Origin: Embleya sp040605455
GTDB lineage: Bacteria; Actinomycetota; Actinomycetes; Streptomycetales; Streptomycetaceae
Reading direction: 5' to 3'
DNA: 33,280 nt
Assembly: GCF_040605455.1 (NCBI RefSeq)
Contig: NZ_JBEXCV010000104.1
Location: 1 to 33,280, forward strand
Part shown: piece after piece, positions 22,856 through 31,442 of the stretch
How positions within the stretch are numbered: the first letter of the stretch is position 1
Layout of the letters: each line of letters opens with the position of its first letter
The notes under the pieces: model-generated
Databases searched by the model: none
What the model was told of the DNA's origin: nothing
Seen by the model: the letters and a program-made list of their open reading frames with translations, nothing else
Made by a program: the position numbers and the translations under genes

Positions 22856-23461
22856 GTGTTCCGACGACGTTCCCAAGCAGAGCCCGAGACCGCCGAGCAG
22901 TCCCTGGAGCGTGCCCAGGGTTCGCAGGCCGTCCGTGACCCCCAGGCCCCCAAGGGCCGCCCGACGCCCAAGCGCAGCGACGCCCAGGCCAACCGCAAGA
23001 CCAAGGTGTCCGTCGCCAAGGACCCGAAGCAGGCCCGCAAGCAGGCCCGGATGCGGATGCGCGATGAGCGCGAGGCGCAGCGCCAGGCGCTGTTGACCGG
23101 CGACGAGCGGGCGCTGCCGGCTCGGGACCGGGGGCCGCTGCGCCGGTTCGCGCGCGACTACGTCGACGCGCGCTACACGGTCGGCGAGTTCTTCCTGCCC
23201 TCGGCCGTGATCATCCTGATCCTGAGCATCCTGCCCAGCCTCGCGGTGAAGAACTTCTCGCTCTTCCTGTGGATCGCGGTGATCCTGCTGATCATCCTGG
23301 ACTCCATTCGGGTCAACCTGGGCTTGAAGAAGGCGTTGCGGGCGAAGTTCCCCAAGGAGAACCTCAAGGGCGTCACGCGCTACGCGCTGATGCGCTGTCT
23401 CCAGCTCCGTCGGCTGCGACTGCCCAAGCCGCAGGTCAAGCGAGGCGAGAAGGTCACATGA
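22856..23461 (+). CDS. DUF3043-like membrane protein
   Basis: 201 residues. A highly charged N-terminal region (starts FRRRSQAEPE; Lys/Arg-rich to about residue 100) is followed by two adjacent membrane helices (about 112-130 and 134-152) and a basic C terminus. This build matches the actinobacterial DUF3043 family, of unknown function. GTG 22856 is preferred over TTG 22850 because of the -10 box six bases upstream and the usual FRRR start. Its stop overlaps the ATG of the methyltransferase by 4 bp. Confidence 0.8.
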   Translation: MFRRRSQAEPETAEQSLERAQGSQAVRDPQAPKGRPTPKRSDAQANRKTKVSVAKDPKQARKQARMRMRDEREAQRQALLTGDERALPARDRGPLRRFARDYVDARYTVGEFFLPSAVIILILSILPSLAVKNFSLFLWIAVILLIILDSIRVNLGLKKALRAKFPKENLKGVTRYALMRCLQLRRLRLPKPQVKRGEKVT

Positions 23462-24228
23462 CCACGATCACCGGGTTGACCGGCGACCTGCACACCCAGG
23501 TCCGTCGCGAATTGGTGGCCCGCCAATTGGCCGAGCACATGACGCGACTGCGCGACCGGGGCCCGCTGCGGGTGCTGGACGTCGGCTGCGGACCGGCCTC
23601 GCCCGGCATACTGCTCGCCCGCGCCGGGCACATCGTCACGTCGGTGAACACCGACACCGAGGTGCTCACCAAGCTGCACGAGGACCTGGTCCACGAGAGC
23701 GCCGACGTCCAGGGACGGATGCGCCTGGTCGAGGGCGACGGCGCGGAGGCCGGCCGGCACTTCCCGCCGGGCAGCTTCGATCTGGCCATCTGCCACGACG
23801 TGCTGGAGGCCCAGCCCGAGCCGGACGGCATGCTTGCCGCGTTGGCCCGGATGATGACCCAGGGCGGTCTGATCTCGGTCACCTCGCGCAACGCCGGCTC
23901 GCTGGCGATGCGCGCGGGCGCCGCGGCTCAGTGGACCGCGACGCTCAAGGGCCTGTCCGCGACCACGTACCCCAACCCGGCCGGCGGCACGTTGCGCGCG
24001 GACACCGTCGACGGCCTGTGCACGGTGCTCGCGGACCTGGGCGCACCGGTGCTGGACTGGTACGGGGTGGGCGTCTTCAGCGGTCTCCAGCCGGACGACG
24101 CCGAGCCGCCGCGCGGCCAGAAGGCGTGGACAAACCTGCTCGCCTGCGAGGAGGACGCGTCCCGCCGCGATCCGTACCGGCTGATCGCGCCGGTGCTGCA
24201 CCTGGTCGCCGAGAAGACGGTGCGCTGA
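23458..24228 (+). CDS. Class I SAM-dependent methyltransferase
   Basis: 256 residues with the SAM-binding motif VLDVGCGPASPG (39-50), an acidic residue after the second strand (NTDTEVL), VEGDGAEA, and FDLAICHDVLE as the post-binding strand. The substrate is not evident, since small-molecule, tRNA and quinone methylases share these motifs. It is coupled to the DUF3043-like gene through an ATGA overlap, which suggests a joint role at the membrane; this is inference only. Confidence 0.85.
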   Translation: MTTITGLTGDLHTQVRRELVARQLAEHMTRLRDRGPLRVLDVGCGPASPGILLARAGHIVTSVNTDTEVLTKLHEDLVHESADVQGRMRLVEGDGAEAGRHFPPGSFDLAICHDVLEAQPEPDGMLAALARMMTQGGLISVTSRNAGSLAMRAGAAAQWTATLKGLSATTYPNPAGGTLRADTVDGLCTVLADLGAPVLDWYGVGVFSGLQPDDAEPPRGQKAWTNLLACEEDASRRDPYRLIAPVLHLVAEKTVR

Positions 24229-24314
24229 CCAACGGTCACCGAGAGCACGGTGCGCCGGGATACCGGTGTGAGTGCTGGGGGCGGTGGTGCGGCCGTCGCC
24301 GTGTGGGGCCGACA

Positions 24315-24320
24315 TAGGGT
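24315..24320 (+). promoter_or_regulatory. -10 box of the aldo/keto reductase gene (leaderless)
   Basis: TAGGGT ends 6 nt before ATG 24327, and there is no ribosome site in the gap. This is the same spacing as at 22844 and 27185. Confidence 0.5.
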
Positions 24321-24326
24321 GTTCGC

Positions 24327-25325
24327 ATGGAATTCCGACACCTCGGCCGCAGCGGTCTCGAGATCAGCGAGATCGCCTACGGCAACTGGCTCACCCACGG
24401 CTCCCAGGTGGAAGAGGACGCGGCGCTCGCATGCGTGCGGGCCGCGCTCGACTGCGGGATCACCACGTTCGACACCGCCGACGTGTACGCGGAGACGCGT
24501 GCGGAATCGGTGCTGGGTCGGGCGCTGAAGGGCGAGCGCCGCGAGGGCCTGGAGATCTTCACCAAGGTCTACTGGCCCACCGGCCCCGGTCGCAACGACC
24601 GGGGTCTGTCGCGCAAGCACATCATGGAGTCGATCGACGGTTCGCTGTCCCGCCTCGGCACCGACTACGTGGACCTCTACCAGGCGCACCGCTTCGACTA
24701 CGCGACGCCGCTGGAAGAGACCATGTCGGCCTTCGCCGACGTGGTTCGCTCGGGCAAGGCGCTGTACATCGGTGTCTCCGAGTGGAACGCCGAGCAGATT
24801 CGCGCGGGCGCCGAACTCGCCCGCGAGCTGCGGGTGCCGCTGATCTCCAACCAGCCGCAGTACTCGATGTTGTGGCGGGTGATCGAGGCCGAGGTGGTGC
24901 CGACCTCCGAGGAACTGGGACTGGGCCAGATCGTCTGGTCGCCGATCGCGCAGGGCGTGCTCACCGGCAAGTACCTGCCGGGGCAGCCGCCGCCCGCCGG
25001 ATCGCGCGCCACCGACGACAAGGGCGGCCAGGACTTCGTGTCCCGGATGCTCACCGACGACGTGCTCACCCGGGTGCAGCAGTTGCGCCCGCTGGCCGAC
25101 GAGGCCGGGCTCTCGCTCGCCCAGCTCGCCGTCGCGTGGGTGCTGCAGAACCCGAACGTGTCGGCGGCGATCATCGGCGCGTCCCGTCCGGAGCAGGTGC
25201 ACGAGAACGTCAAGGCGGCCGGCGTCACGCTCGACGAGGGGCTGTTGACCAAGATCGACGTGATCCTGGACCCGGTGGTCAGCCGGGACCCGGCGCTCAC
25301 CCTGAGCCCGACGACGCGCCCGTAG
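24327..25325 (+). CDS. Aldo/keto reductase
   Basis: A 332-residue TIM-barrel NADPH-dependent reductase. The catalytic tetrad is in place: Asp49 and Tyr54 (FDTADVYAE), Lys80 (IFTKVYW) and His121 (YQAHRFD). C-terminal cofactor residues appear in AAIIGASRPEQ. The sequence style (EFRHLGRSGL start, SEWNAEQI) matches the group that includes potassium-channel beta subunits and YghZ-like enzymes. The natural substrate is unknown. It is a single gene bounded by its own leaderless promoter and a terminator at 25343. Confidence 0.93.
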   Translation: MEFRHLGRSGLEISEIAYGNWLTHGSQVEEDAALACVRAALDCGITTFDTADVYAETRAESVLGRALKGERREGLEIFTKVYWPTGPGRNDRGLSRKHIMESIDGSLSRLGTDYVDLYQAHRFDYATPLEETMSAFADVVRSGKALYIGVSEWNAEQIRAGAELARELRVPLISNQPQYSMLWRVIEAEVVPTSEELGLGQIVWSPIAQGVLTGKYLPGQPPPAGSRATDDKGGQDFVSRMLTDDVLTRVQQLRPLADEAGLSLAQLAVAWVLQNPNVSAAIIGASRPEQVHENVKAAGVTLDEGLLTKIDVILDPVVSRDPALTLSPTTRP

Positions 25326-25342
25326 CGGTCGCTTGAGATGAT

Positions 25343-25370
25343 GAGAGGCGCGGCCTCGGCCGCGCCTCTC
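25343..25370. terminator. Bidirectional terminator hairpin
   Basis: A perfect 12-bp stem with a CTCG loop (GAGAGGCGCGGC and complement) between the convergent aldo/keto reductase (stop 25325) and the small minus-strand gene (stop 25393). Confidence 0.85.
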
Positions 25371-25392
25371 GCATGCTCGTTCGCGGGAGGGA

Positions 25393-25599
25393 TCAGCCCT
25401 CGGCAGCGCGCAGGCTCATGTGCTCGTACACGACGGCATCGTCCTCGAGCAGGCTCACCTGTTCGATGCCGGCCGCGAGCAGGTCCTTCCAGGTCTCGCC
25501 GAGCCAGCTCTCCGCGTCCGACTGATTCGTGAAGTCCTCCGCCTGCGGTCCGTCGACCGGGGCACCGTCCGCGTCCTCATACCGCCACACCCACGACAT
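25393..25599 (-). CDS. Small conserved actinobacterial protein (68 aa)
   Basis: Starts MSWVWRYEDADG and carries FTNQSDAESWLGETWKDLL and a Glu/Asp-rich end. It is acidic, with no membrane segment. From memory, near-identical small proteins occur widely in Streptomyces. The pattern of a short sheet followed by DAESWLGE is reminiscent of SPOR-like small domains, but I would not assign it. GAGGAG lies 6 nt before ATG 25599. It is transcribed away from the MBL-CobU gene. Confidence 0.8.
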   Translation of the reverse strand: MSWVWRYEDADGAPVDGPQAEDFTNQSDAESWLGETWKDLLAAGIEQVSLLEDDAVVYEHMSLRAAEG

Positions 25600-25692
25600 G
25601 TCGGGCTCCTCACCTCGGGATCTCGGACCGTCATAAGACCTGCCCAGTAGATCAAGCCCGACCACCTCATAGCCAGGAGCACGACGACACCC

Positions 25693-27006
25693 ATGGAGCT
25701 GACGCTGCTCGGCACGGCCGGTCCCAGGGGCTGGCCCCAGCCGTTCTGCACCTGTGCCTCCTGTCTGGGGTGCACCGGTCCTGTGGTGCGCGGACCCGCG
25801 TGCGTGCTGCTCGACGGCACGCTGCTGCTCGACTGCGGGCCCGAGCCCGCGCACGCGGCCGCTCGGGCCGGTCACCCGCTGACCGGGGTGCGGCGCCTGC
25901 TCCTGAGCGGTCCGGCCGAGTCCGCGCCGCTGGCCTGGCTGCCCGCGGCCGGGCTGACCGAGGTGATCGCGCCGTCCGGACCGCCGACCTGGCTGCCCGC
26001 GCCCTCGGCGGGCGGGCCGCACTGGCGACAGGTGGCCGAGGAGGACACGTTCGACCTGGACGGGCATCGCATACGGGTGTTGCCCGGCGGTACGCCCGGG
26101 CGTGTCGCGTACGAGGTCACCGGCACCGACGGAACGCGACTGTTGTACGCGCCGCCCTCGACGCTGCCGCCCGAGGCCGAGGCGGTCCGGGCCTGGACGC
26201 GCGAGGGCGGGCACTACGACGTGGTGCTCCTGGACGTGGTCTCGTGGCCGGAGCGGCTGGCCACGCTGCGCCGCGACGGTGCGGTCACCGAGGACACCGA
26301 CGTACTCGCGATACACCTGTCGCACGAGTCGCCACCGGGCGAGGAACTGCACCGCCGGCTGGCCGCGTGGGGGGCCCGTGCGGTGCCCGACGGCGGCCTG
26401 GTCCGAGTCGGCGCGGACGCCTCGCCCGCCCCGCGCCCGCATCGCACGCTGGTCCTGGGCGGCGCCCGCTCGGGCAAGTCGGCGGAGGCCGAACGGCGCC
26501 TGGCGGCCTGCCCGGACGTGCTCTACGTGGCCACCGGCGGCACCCGCGAGGGCGATCCCGAATGGGCCGAGCGGATCGCGCTGCACCGCGATCGGCGCCC
26601 GGACACCTGGAGCACCGCGGAGACGGTCGAGCTGACCCGGCTGCTCGCCGAGGCCCGGCAGCCGCTCCTGGTGGACTGCCTGTCGTTGTGGCTGACCGCG
26701 GTGATGGACGCGCACGGCGCGTGGGACGACGCCCGGTGGGCGGCGGGCGCGCGCGAGGCGGTACGGGCCGACATCGCCGCGTTGGCAGCAGCGTGGCGGG
26801 CCTGCCGGGTCCCGGTGGTCGGTGTCAGCAACGAGGTCGGCAGCGGCGTGGTACCGCCGACCTCGGCCGGCCGCCGCTTCCGCGACGAACTCGGCCGACT
26901 CAACGCCACCATCGCCGGCGAATCCGACGAGGTGCTGCTGGTCGTCGCCGGCCAGGTCCTCACCCTCCGCAGCCTCCCCCGCCGCGCCAGGCACGCGGCC
27001 TCCTAG
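25693..27006 (+). CDS. cobU: MBL-fold domain fused to adenosylcobinamide kinase/guanylyltransferase (CobU)
   Basis: 437 residues in two parts. Residues 251-437 are CobU: P-loop GGARSGKS (256-263), VATGG, IALHRDRRP with His298 as the probable GMP-carrying residue, and SNEVGSGVVP. It phosphorylates adenosylcobinamide and makes adenosyl-GDP-cobinamide for B12. Residues 1-245 resemble a metallo-beta-lactamase fold, with a Cys cluster (CTCASCLGC, 19-27) and LLLDCGPEP. However, the place of the HxHxDH metal motif reads LLLSGPAESAPLAW, with no histidine, so this domain is probably not a metal hydrolase. I recall similar fusions in Streptomyces. ATG 25693 lacks a close ribosome site (AGGAG is 14 nt away). 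Confidence 0.9.
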   Translation: MELTLLGTAGPRGWPQPFCTCASCLGCTGPVVRGPACVLLDGTLLLDCGPEPAHAAARAGHPLTGVRRLLLSGPAESAPLAWLPAAGLTEVIAPSGPPTWLPAPSAGGPHWRQVAEEDTFDLDGHRIRVLPGGTPGRVAYEVTGTDGTRLLYAPPSTLPPEAEAVRAWTREGGHYDVVLLDVVSWPERLATLRRDGAVTEDTDVLAIHLSHESPPGEELHRRLAAWGARAVPDGGLVRVGADASPAPRPHRTLVLGGARSGKSAEAERRLAACPDVLYVATGGTREGDPEWAERIALHRDRRPDTWSTAETVELTRLLAEARQPLLVDCLSLWLTAVMDAHGAWDDARWAAGAREAVRADIAALAAAWRACRVPVVGVSNEVGSGVVPPTSAGRRFRDELGRLNATIAGESDEVLLVVAGQVLTLRSLPRRARHAAS

Positions 27007-27184
27007 CCGCCGACCCACGAGGCCGCGGTCGCCCCGCCCCGCCGCGGTGAACCCGTGGCCACCCCACATGACGGCAATGGGCGGGGCGGGCGGTCGACAC
27101 CAAACCCGAGCCCATCAAGACGCGATCGCAGCGCCCCGGCCGAGGCGACCGAAGCTCCCGTCGCCGCCGGCTCGGGTGCACAAC

Positions 27185-27190
27185 TACCCT
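27185..27190 (+). promoter_or_regulatory. -10 box of cobT (leaderless)
   Basis: TACCCT ends 6 nt before GTG 27197. The 190-bp gap after the CobU gene and the absence of a ribosome site support a separate, leaderless transcript for cobT-cobS. I saw no convincing cobalamin riboswitch in the gap. Confidence 0.5.
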
Positions 27191-27196
27191 GACCAG

Positions 27197-28237
27197 GTGA
27201 CAATCGACCTCGACTCCCTGGCCGCACAGGTGGAGCGCCCCGACGACGACGCCCGCGCCCGCGTGCGCGAACACCTCATCGCCGTGACGGGCGCGCCGAG
27301 CGCCTACGGCCGACTCGAAGAGCTCGCGATCTGGTTCGCCTCGGTCCAGGGCGGCAAGACCACCGCGCCCATCGCTGCCCCTCGCGTGGTGCTGTTCGCC
27401 GCCGACCACGGCGTCGCCGCCCACGACGTGTCGGTGCGCCGTCCGGGCTGGACCGCGCGCGAGGTGCGGGCCGGCCTCGACGGCACCTCGGCCGCGGCCA
27501 CGTTCGCGGCGGCCGTCGGCGCACCGGTCCGGATCGTCGACATCGCCGTCGACGCCGAAACCGACGCCTTCCCCGAGCATGTCTCGCGGGACCGGATCCG
27601 CCGCGCCTCCGCACCCGTGGACACCGCCGACGCACTTGCTCCCGGCGAGGTCGAGCGGGCGTTCCAGGTCGGCATGGACACCGCCGACGCGGAGATCGAC
27701 TCGGGCGCCGACGTGCTGCTGCTCGGCTCGCTGGGCGCCGCCGCGACCACCCCGGCGGCGGTGCTGATCGGCGCGCTGACCGGCATGGACGCGGCGGCCG
27801 TGATCGGTCGCGGCTCCGGCATCGACGACGCGACCTGGATCCGCAAGTGCGCCACCATCCGCGACGCGCTGCGCCGGGCCCGTCCGGTGCTCGGCGACCC
27901 GATGCGCCTGCTCGGCGTCTCCGGCGGGGCCGACTTCGCGGCGATGACCGGGTTCCTGCTCCAGTGCTCGATCCGGCGCACCCCGGTGCTGTTGGACGAC
28001 GTGGCCACCGCCGCGTCCGCACTGGTCGCGCAGCGGATCTCGTACCGTTCCCCCGACTGGTGGCTGGCCGGCCACGTCACCCCCGAGCCGGGCCACGTCA
28101 AGGCGCTGGACCGGCTTGCCCTGGAACCCGTACTGGACTACCGGGTCAGGGGCGGCGAGGCGGTCGGCGCACTGCTGGCGCTGCCGGTGCTGCGCGCCGC
28201 GGTCGACCTGGTGGCCCGGGTGCACCCCGCCCCGTGA
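27197..28237 (+). CDS. cobT: Nicotinate-nucleotide--dimethylbenzimidazole phosphoribosyltransferase
   Basis: 346 residues. CobT activates the lower ligand base dimethylbenzimidazole for the B12 nucleotide loop. Family blocks are VVLFAADHGVAAHDVS, IVDIAVD, MDTADAEIDSGAD, LLLGSLGAAATTPAA and EPGHVKALDRLALEPVLDY near the C terminus, which holds the catalytic Glu region. Start GTG 27197 follows a -10 box directly. Its stop overlaps the cobS start (GTGA). Confidence 0.95.
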   Translation: MTIDLDSLAAQVERPDDDARARVREHLIAVTGAPSAYGRLEELAIWFASVQGGKTTAPIAAPRVVLFAADHGVAAHDVSVRRPGWTAREVRAGLDGTSAAATFAAAVGAPVRIVDIAVDAETDAFPEHVSRDRIRRASAPVDTADALAPGEVERAFQVGMDTADAEIDSGADVLLLGSLGAAATTPAAVLIGALTGMDAAAVIGRGSGIDDATWIRKCATIRDALRRARPVLGDPMRLLGVSGGADFAAMTGFLLQCSIRRTPVLLDDVATAASALVAQRISYRSPDWWLAGHVTPEPGHVKALDRLALEPVLDYRVRGGEAVGALLALPVLRAAVDLVARVHPAP

Positions 28238-29016
28238 GCTCGGGTACCGCCTCGGCCGGGCTGCGTCTGGCATTCGGCATCCTGTCGGTGATCCCGGTCC
28301 GGGTCGATCGGGTGGACCGCCCGGCGGCGGGCCGGGCGATGGCCTGCGCGCCGCTGGTCGGTCTGGTCCTGGGCGGCCTGGCGGCCGGTGTGCTGGCGCT
28401 CGCCGCCCGGGCCGGCACCGGCGCGCTCACCGCCGCGGCGCTCGCGGTCGGCACCCTGGCGCTGCTCACCCGCGGGCTGCATCTGGACGGCCTGGCCGAC
28501 ACCGCGGACGGCCTCGGTTCGGCCAAGCCCGCACCGGACGCGCTGCGGATCATGAAGGCGTCCGACATCGGCCCCTTCGGTGTACTGAGCCTGTTGTTCC
28601 TGGTGTTGGTCGAGACCGGCGCACTGGTCCGGCTCCAGCAGCACGGCTCGGGACCGGCCGCCGCGGGTCTGGTGCTGGCCGCGGTGACCGGCCGCGCGGC
28701 GCTGTCCCTCGCATGCGGCCCGGGGGTGCCCTCGGCGCGGCCCGACGGGCTCGGCGCGATGGTCGCCGGCACCGTCGGTCGTGCCGTGCTCCTCGCCTGG
28801 TCGCTGGTCCTGGTCGCCGCCGCCGGGCTGTACGCCGTGGTCCGGGACCCCGCCGAAGGACTGCGTGCGCTCGGCGCGGCGGGCGCCGGACTCGGCGCCG
28901 GCGCCCTGCTGTTGCGGCACACCACCCGCCGATTCGGCGGGATCACCGGCGACGTGCTGGGCGCCGTGGTGGAGATCTCGGGGTGCGTCGCGCTGCTGGT
29001 CGTGTCCACTGGCTGA
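28234..29016 (+). CDS. cobS: Adenosylcobinamide-GDP ribazoletransferase (cobalamin synthase)
   Basis: A polytopic membrane enzyme of 260 residues joining adenosylcobinamide-GDP with alpha-ribazole (or its phosphate), the end of B12 assembly. The metal-binding hallmark GLHLDGLADTADGL is present near residues 81-94, with DIGPFG following. GTG 28234 overlaps the cobT stop by 4 bp. With the CobU gene upstream, all three nucleotide-loop steps lie together; the corrin-ring genes are not in the window. Confidence 0.94.
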   Translation: MSSGTASAGLRLAFGILSVIPVRVDRVDRPAAGRAMACAPLVGLVLGGLAAGVLALAARAGTGALTAAALAVGTLALLTRGLHLDGLADTADGLGSAKPAPDALRIMKASDIGPFGVLSLLFLVLVETGALVRLQQHGSGPAAAGLVLAAVTGRAALSLACGPGVPSARPDGLGAMVAGTVGRAVLLAWSLVLVAAAGLYAVVRDPAEGLRALGAAGAGLGAGALLLRHTTRRFGGITGDVLGAVVEISGCVALLVVSTG

Positions 29017-29173
29017 GACGTTTGCCGGGAAGGCGTGAAATGCTGGACGCGAACGTATCTTCCATACGGCTCGTCACCGCTCGACGAGGCATCCCGAACA
29101 AGGATCGCCGCGTCGGTGCCCCACCGATCGTGCGGGCACTCGGCACCCCCGAGAAATGAGAGACAGGACACTC

Positions 29174-30682
29174 GTGACCACACTGAGTATCGGCTCCACC
29201 GCGGCCCTTTCCCTGCGTGCCGACGTTCTCGTGATCGGCTCCGTCAAGGGCGAGGACGGCGCCGTTCTCGCCGCGGGCAGCGAAAGCATCGCCGCGGCGT
29301 TGGACGGCCGACTCACCGACACCCTGTCCGCCCTCGACGCCACGGGCGCCGAGGGCGAACTACACCGCGTCCCGACCTTCGGCGCGGCCAAGGCCCCGCT
29401 CGTGCTGGTGATCGGCCTCGGCGAGCAGCCCACCGACGGCTTCACGCACGAGACGCTGCGGCGTGCCGGCGGCACTGTGGCCCGGGCACTCGCGGGCGTC
29501 AAGAAGGCGGGCGTGGCCCTGCCGCTGGCCGGTGCGGAGGCGGTGGGTGCGTTCGGGGAGGGCGTGCTGCTCGGCGCGTACTCGTTCGAGACCTACCGCG
29601 AGACGTCGCGCGAGGGCCGCAAGGACGCGGTCAAGGACGTCGTGCTGCTGGGCATCAAGGGCCGGGACAAGGCCGCCAAGGCCGCCGTGGAGCGCGCCGG
29701 GATCACCGCGCAGAGCGTGAACCAGGCCCGCGACCTGGTCAACACCCCGCCGAACGACCTGAACCCGAAGGACTTCGCCGCGATCGCGGTGGACACCGGC
29801 AAGAACGCCGGCTTCAAGGTCGAGGTGCTCGACGAAAAGGCGCTCGCCAAGGGCGGCTTCGGCGGCATCCTGGGCGTCGGCCAGGGCTCGGCCAACAAGC
29901 CGCGCCTGGTCCGGCTGGGCTACACGCACGCCAAGGCCAAGCGCACCATCGCGCTGGTCGGCAAGGGCATCACCTACGACTCGGGCGGCATCTCGCTCAA
30001 GCCGGCCGGTTCCAACGAGACGATGAAGATGGACATGGGCGGCGCGGCGGCCGTCCTGGGCGCGGTCGCGGCCGTGGCCCGGCTGGGCCTGGAGGTCAAC
30101 GTGACGGGCTGGCTCGCGCTGGCCGAGAACATGCCCTCCGGCACCGCGACCCGTCCCGGCGACGTGCTGCGGATGTACGGCGGCCGCACCGTCGAGGTGC
30201 TCAACACCGACGCCGAGGGCCGGCTGGTCCTGGCCGACGCGATCACGCGTGCGTGCGAGGAGTCGCCGCAGATGCTGATCGACGTCGCGACGCTGACCGG
30301 CGCGATGATGGTCGCCCTGGGCAACGACATGTACGGGATCATGGCCAACGACGACACCTTCCGTGACGCCGTCCACGACGCCGCGACACGTGTGGGCGAG
30401 CAGGCCTGGCCGATGCCGCTGCCGGCGGACATGCGCAAGCAGATGGACTCGCCGATCGCGGACCTGAAGAACATGGGCAACTCGCGGATGGGCGGCGGTC
30501 TGATCGCCGGCATCTTCCTCCAGGAGTTCGTGGCCGACGGCGTCAGCTGGGCGCACCTGGACATCGCCGGTCCGGCGTTCCACGAGGGCGAGGCCGGCGG
30601 CTACCGGCCCAAGGGCGGCACCGGCGTGGCCGTGCGCTCGCTGCTCCAGGTCGCGCAGGACGTGGCGGACAACCGGATCTGA
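29174..30682 (+). CDS. pepA: Leucyl aminopeptidase, peptidase family M17
   Basis: 502 residues. A metal-dependent cytosolic aminopeptidase that is hexameric in studied relatives. Active-site residues are in order: Lys264 (VGKG), Asp269 (YDSGG), Lys276 (SLKP), Asp287 (MDMGGA), Asp346, Glu348 and Arg350 in the M17 signature NTDAEGRLVLADA. GTG 29174 is preferred because AGGA lies 5 nt before it; ATG 29156 would add six residues. The N-terminal domain (to about 165) is of the usual kind. I recall this gene just ahead of lpd and sucB in Streptomyces. Confidence 0.95.
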   Translation: MTTLSIGSTAALSLRADVLVIGSVKGEDGAVLAAGSESIAAALDGRLTDTLSALDATGAEGELHRVPTFGAAKAPLVLVIGLGEQPTDGFTHETLRRAGGTVARALAGVKKAGVALPLAGAEAVGAFGEGVLLGAYSFETYRETSREGRKDAVKDVVLLGIKGRDKAAKAAVERAGITAQSVNQARDLVNTPPNDLNPKDFAAIAVDTGKNAGFKVEVLDEKALAKGGFGGILGVGQGSANKPRLVRLGYTHAKAKRTIALVGKGITYDSGGISLKPAGSNETMKMDMGGAAAVLGAVAAVARLGLEVNVTGWLALAENMPSGTATRPGDVLRMYGGRTVEVLNTDAEGRLVLADAITRACEESPQMLIDVATLTGAMMVALGNDMYGIMANDDTFRDAVHDAATRVGEQAWPMPLPADMRKQMDSPIADLKNMGNSRMGGGLIAGIFLQEFVADGVSWAHLDIAGPAFHEGEAGGYRPKGGTGVAVRSLLQVAQDVADNRI

Positions 30683-30702
30683 CCCCCGGGCCGGTGTCGC
30701 GG

Positions 30703-30725
30703 CCGGGAACCGGGCCGGTTCCCGG
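30703..30725. terminator. Terminator-like hairpin after pepA
   Basis: A perfect 10-bp stem with a GGC loop (CCGGGAACCG and complement), 20 bp after the pepA stop. It lies between pepA and the convergent minus-strand gene whose stop is at 30845. The rest of the gap (to 30844) is rich in GGCGGTTCGACC-like short repeats. Confidence 0.6.
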
Positions 30726-30844
30726 TGCCCACCCGCACCCGTTCGGTCCGGCTCGGCCGGGGCACGCAGGCGCCCTGGCCGGGCCGGCGGTTCGACCCGG
30801 GTAGGTGGTTCGCCCGAACCGGGCGGGCGGTTCGACCGGATCGG

Positions 30845-31168
30845 TCAGGATCCGGCGGCGGACTGCCGGCGAGTCCACTCACGCATGCGCGTGGGGTAAC
30901 CCACCAGGGCGGCCTCGTACACCGGGATGCCCAGCTTGCGCGCGAGCGTGCGTGCGGCACCGGGGTCGGTGACCCGACGGCGGGTCCACTCGCCGGTGTC
31001 GGCGATGAACACCACCGTCGTCCCGCTCAGCGCGGTCACCGGTTCGATGTACGCCTCGACTCCCTTGCGGCTGCGCGCGAACTCGCTCAGGTGCGCCGCC
31101 GCGGCGGCGGCCTGCCTGCGATCTGGCGCATCCGCGCCGGCACCGCGTTTACGTCGGAACAGCCCCAC
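30845..31168 (-). CDS. Small conserved hypothetical protein (107 aa)
   Basis: Starts GLFRRKRGAG, then an Ala-rich helix, SRKGVEAYIEPVTALSGTTVVFIADTGEWTRRRV and ALVGYPTRMREWTRR at the end. No membrane segment. I remember the same protein next to pepA-lpd in Streptomyces, without a known function. GTG 31168 is chosen because AAGGA lies 7 nt before it. It is divergent from lpd with 274 bp between. Confidence 0.8.
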   Translation of the reverse strand: MGLFRRKRGAGADAPDRRQAAAAAAHLSEFARSRKGVEAYIEPVTALSGTTVVFIADTGEWTRRRVTDPGAARTLARKLGIPVYEAALVGYPTRMREWTRRQSAAGS

Positions 31169-31338
31169 GGGGATTTCCTTCCTGTCGTACGCGCATGTCG
31201 TCCGCGTCGGTCCGCCGCGGAGGTCGTGATCGTGCCGGAACAACGAGCCGCAACGACACGTTGTGCCCCCGATCCGCCATTTCGGCGCGGCCCTTGTGGG
31301 ACAGGCAACACCGGGGCGGAGTGCTCGGTCGCTCCCGA

Positions 31339-31367
31339 CAAGTGGGAGGATGTTGTACCGGCACTTG
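31339..31367. promoter_or_regulatory. Weak inverted repeat upstream of lpd
   Basis: CAAGTG (31339-31344) and CACTTG (31362-31367) are complementary arms 17 bp apart, within the 274-bp gap upstream of lpd. This could be an operator or chance. No clear promoter boxes were identified in the gap. Confidence 0.2.
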
Positions 31368-31442
31368 AGACCTTCCACAAGAAGGGGGTGCTACCCGCCG
31401 CGTCCCGCGCGGGTGGGCATCGCAATCACAGGAGGACGTGAC

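Noticed and set aside
27007..27196. Cobalamin riboswitch before cobT
   Set aside because: A B12 box and its surrounding helices could not be found in this short gap, and the -10 box six bases before GTG leaves no room for a leader.
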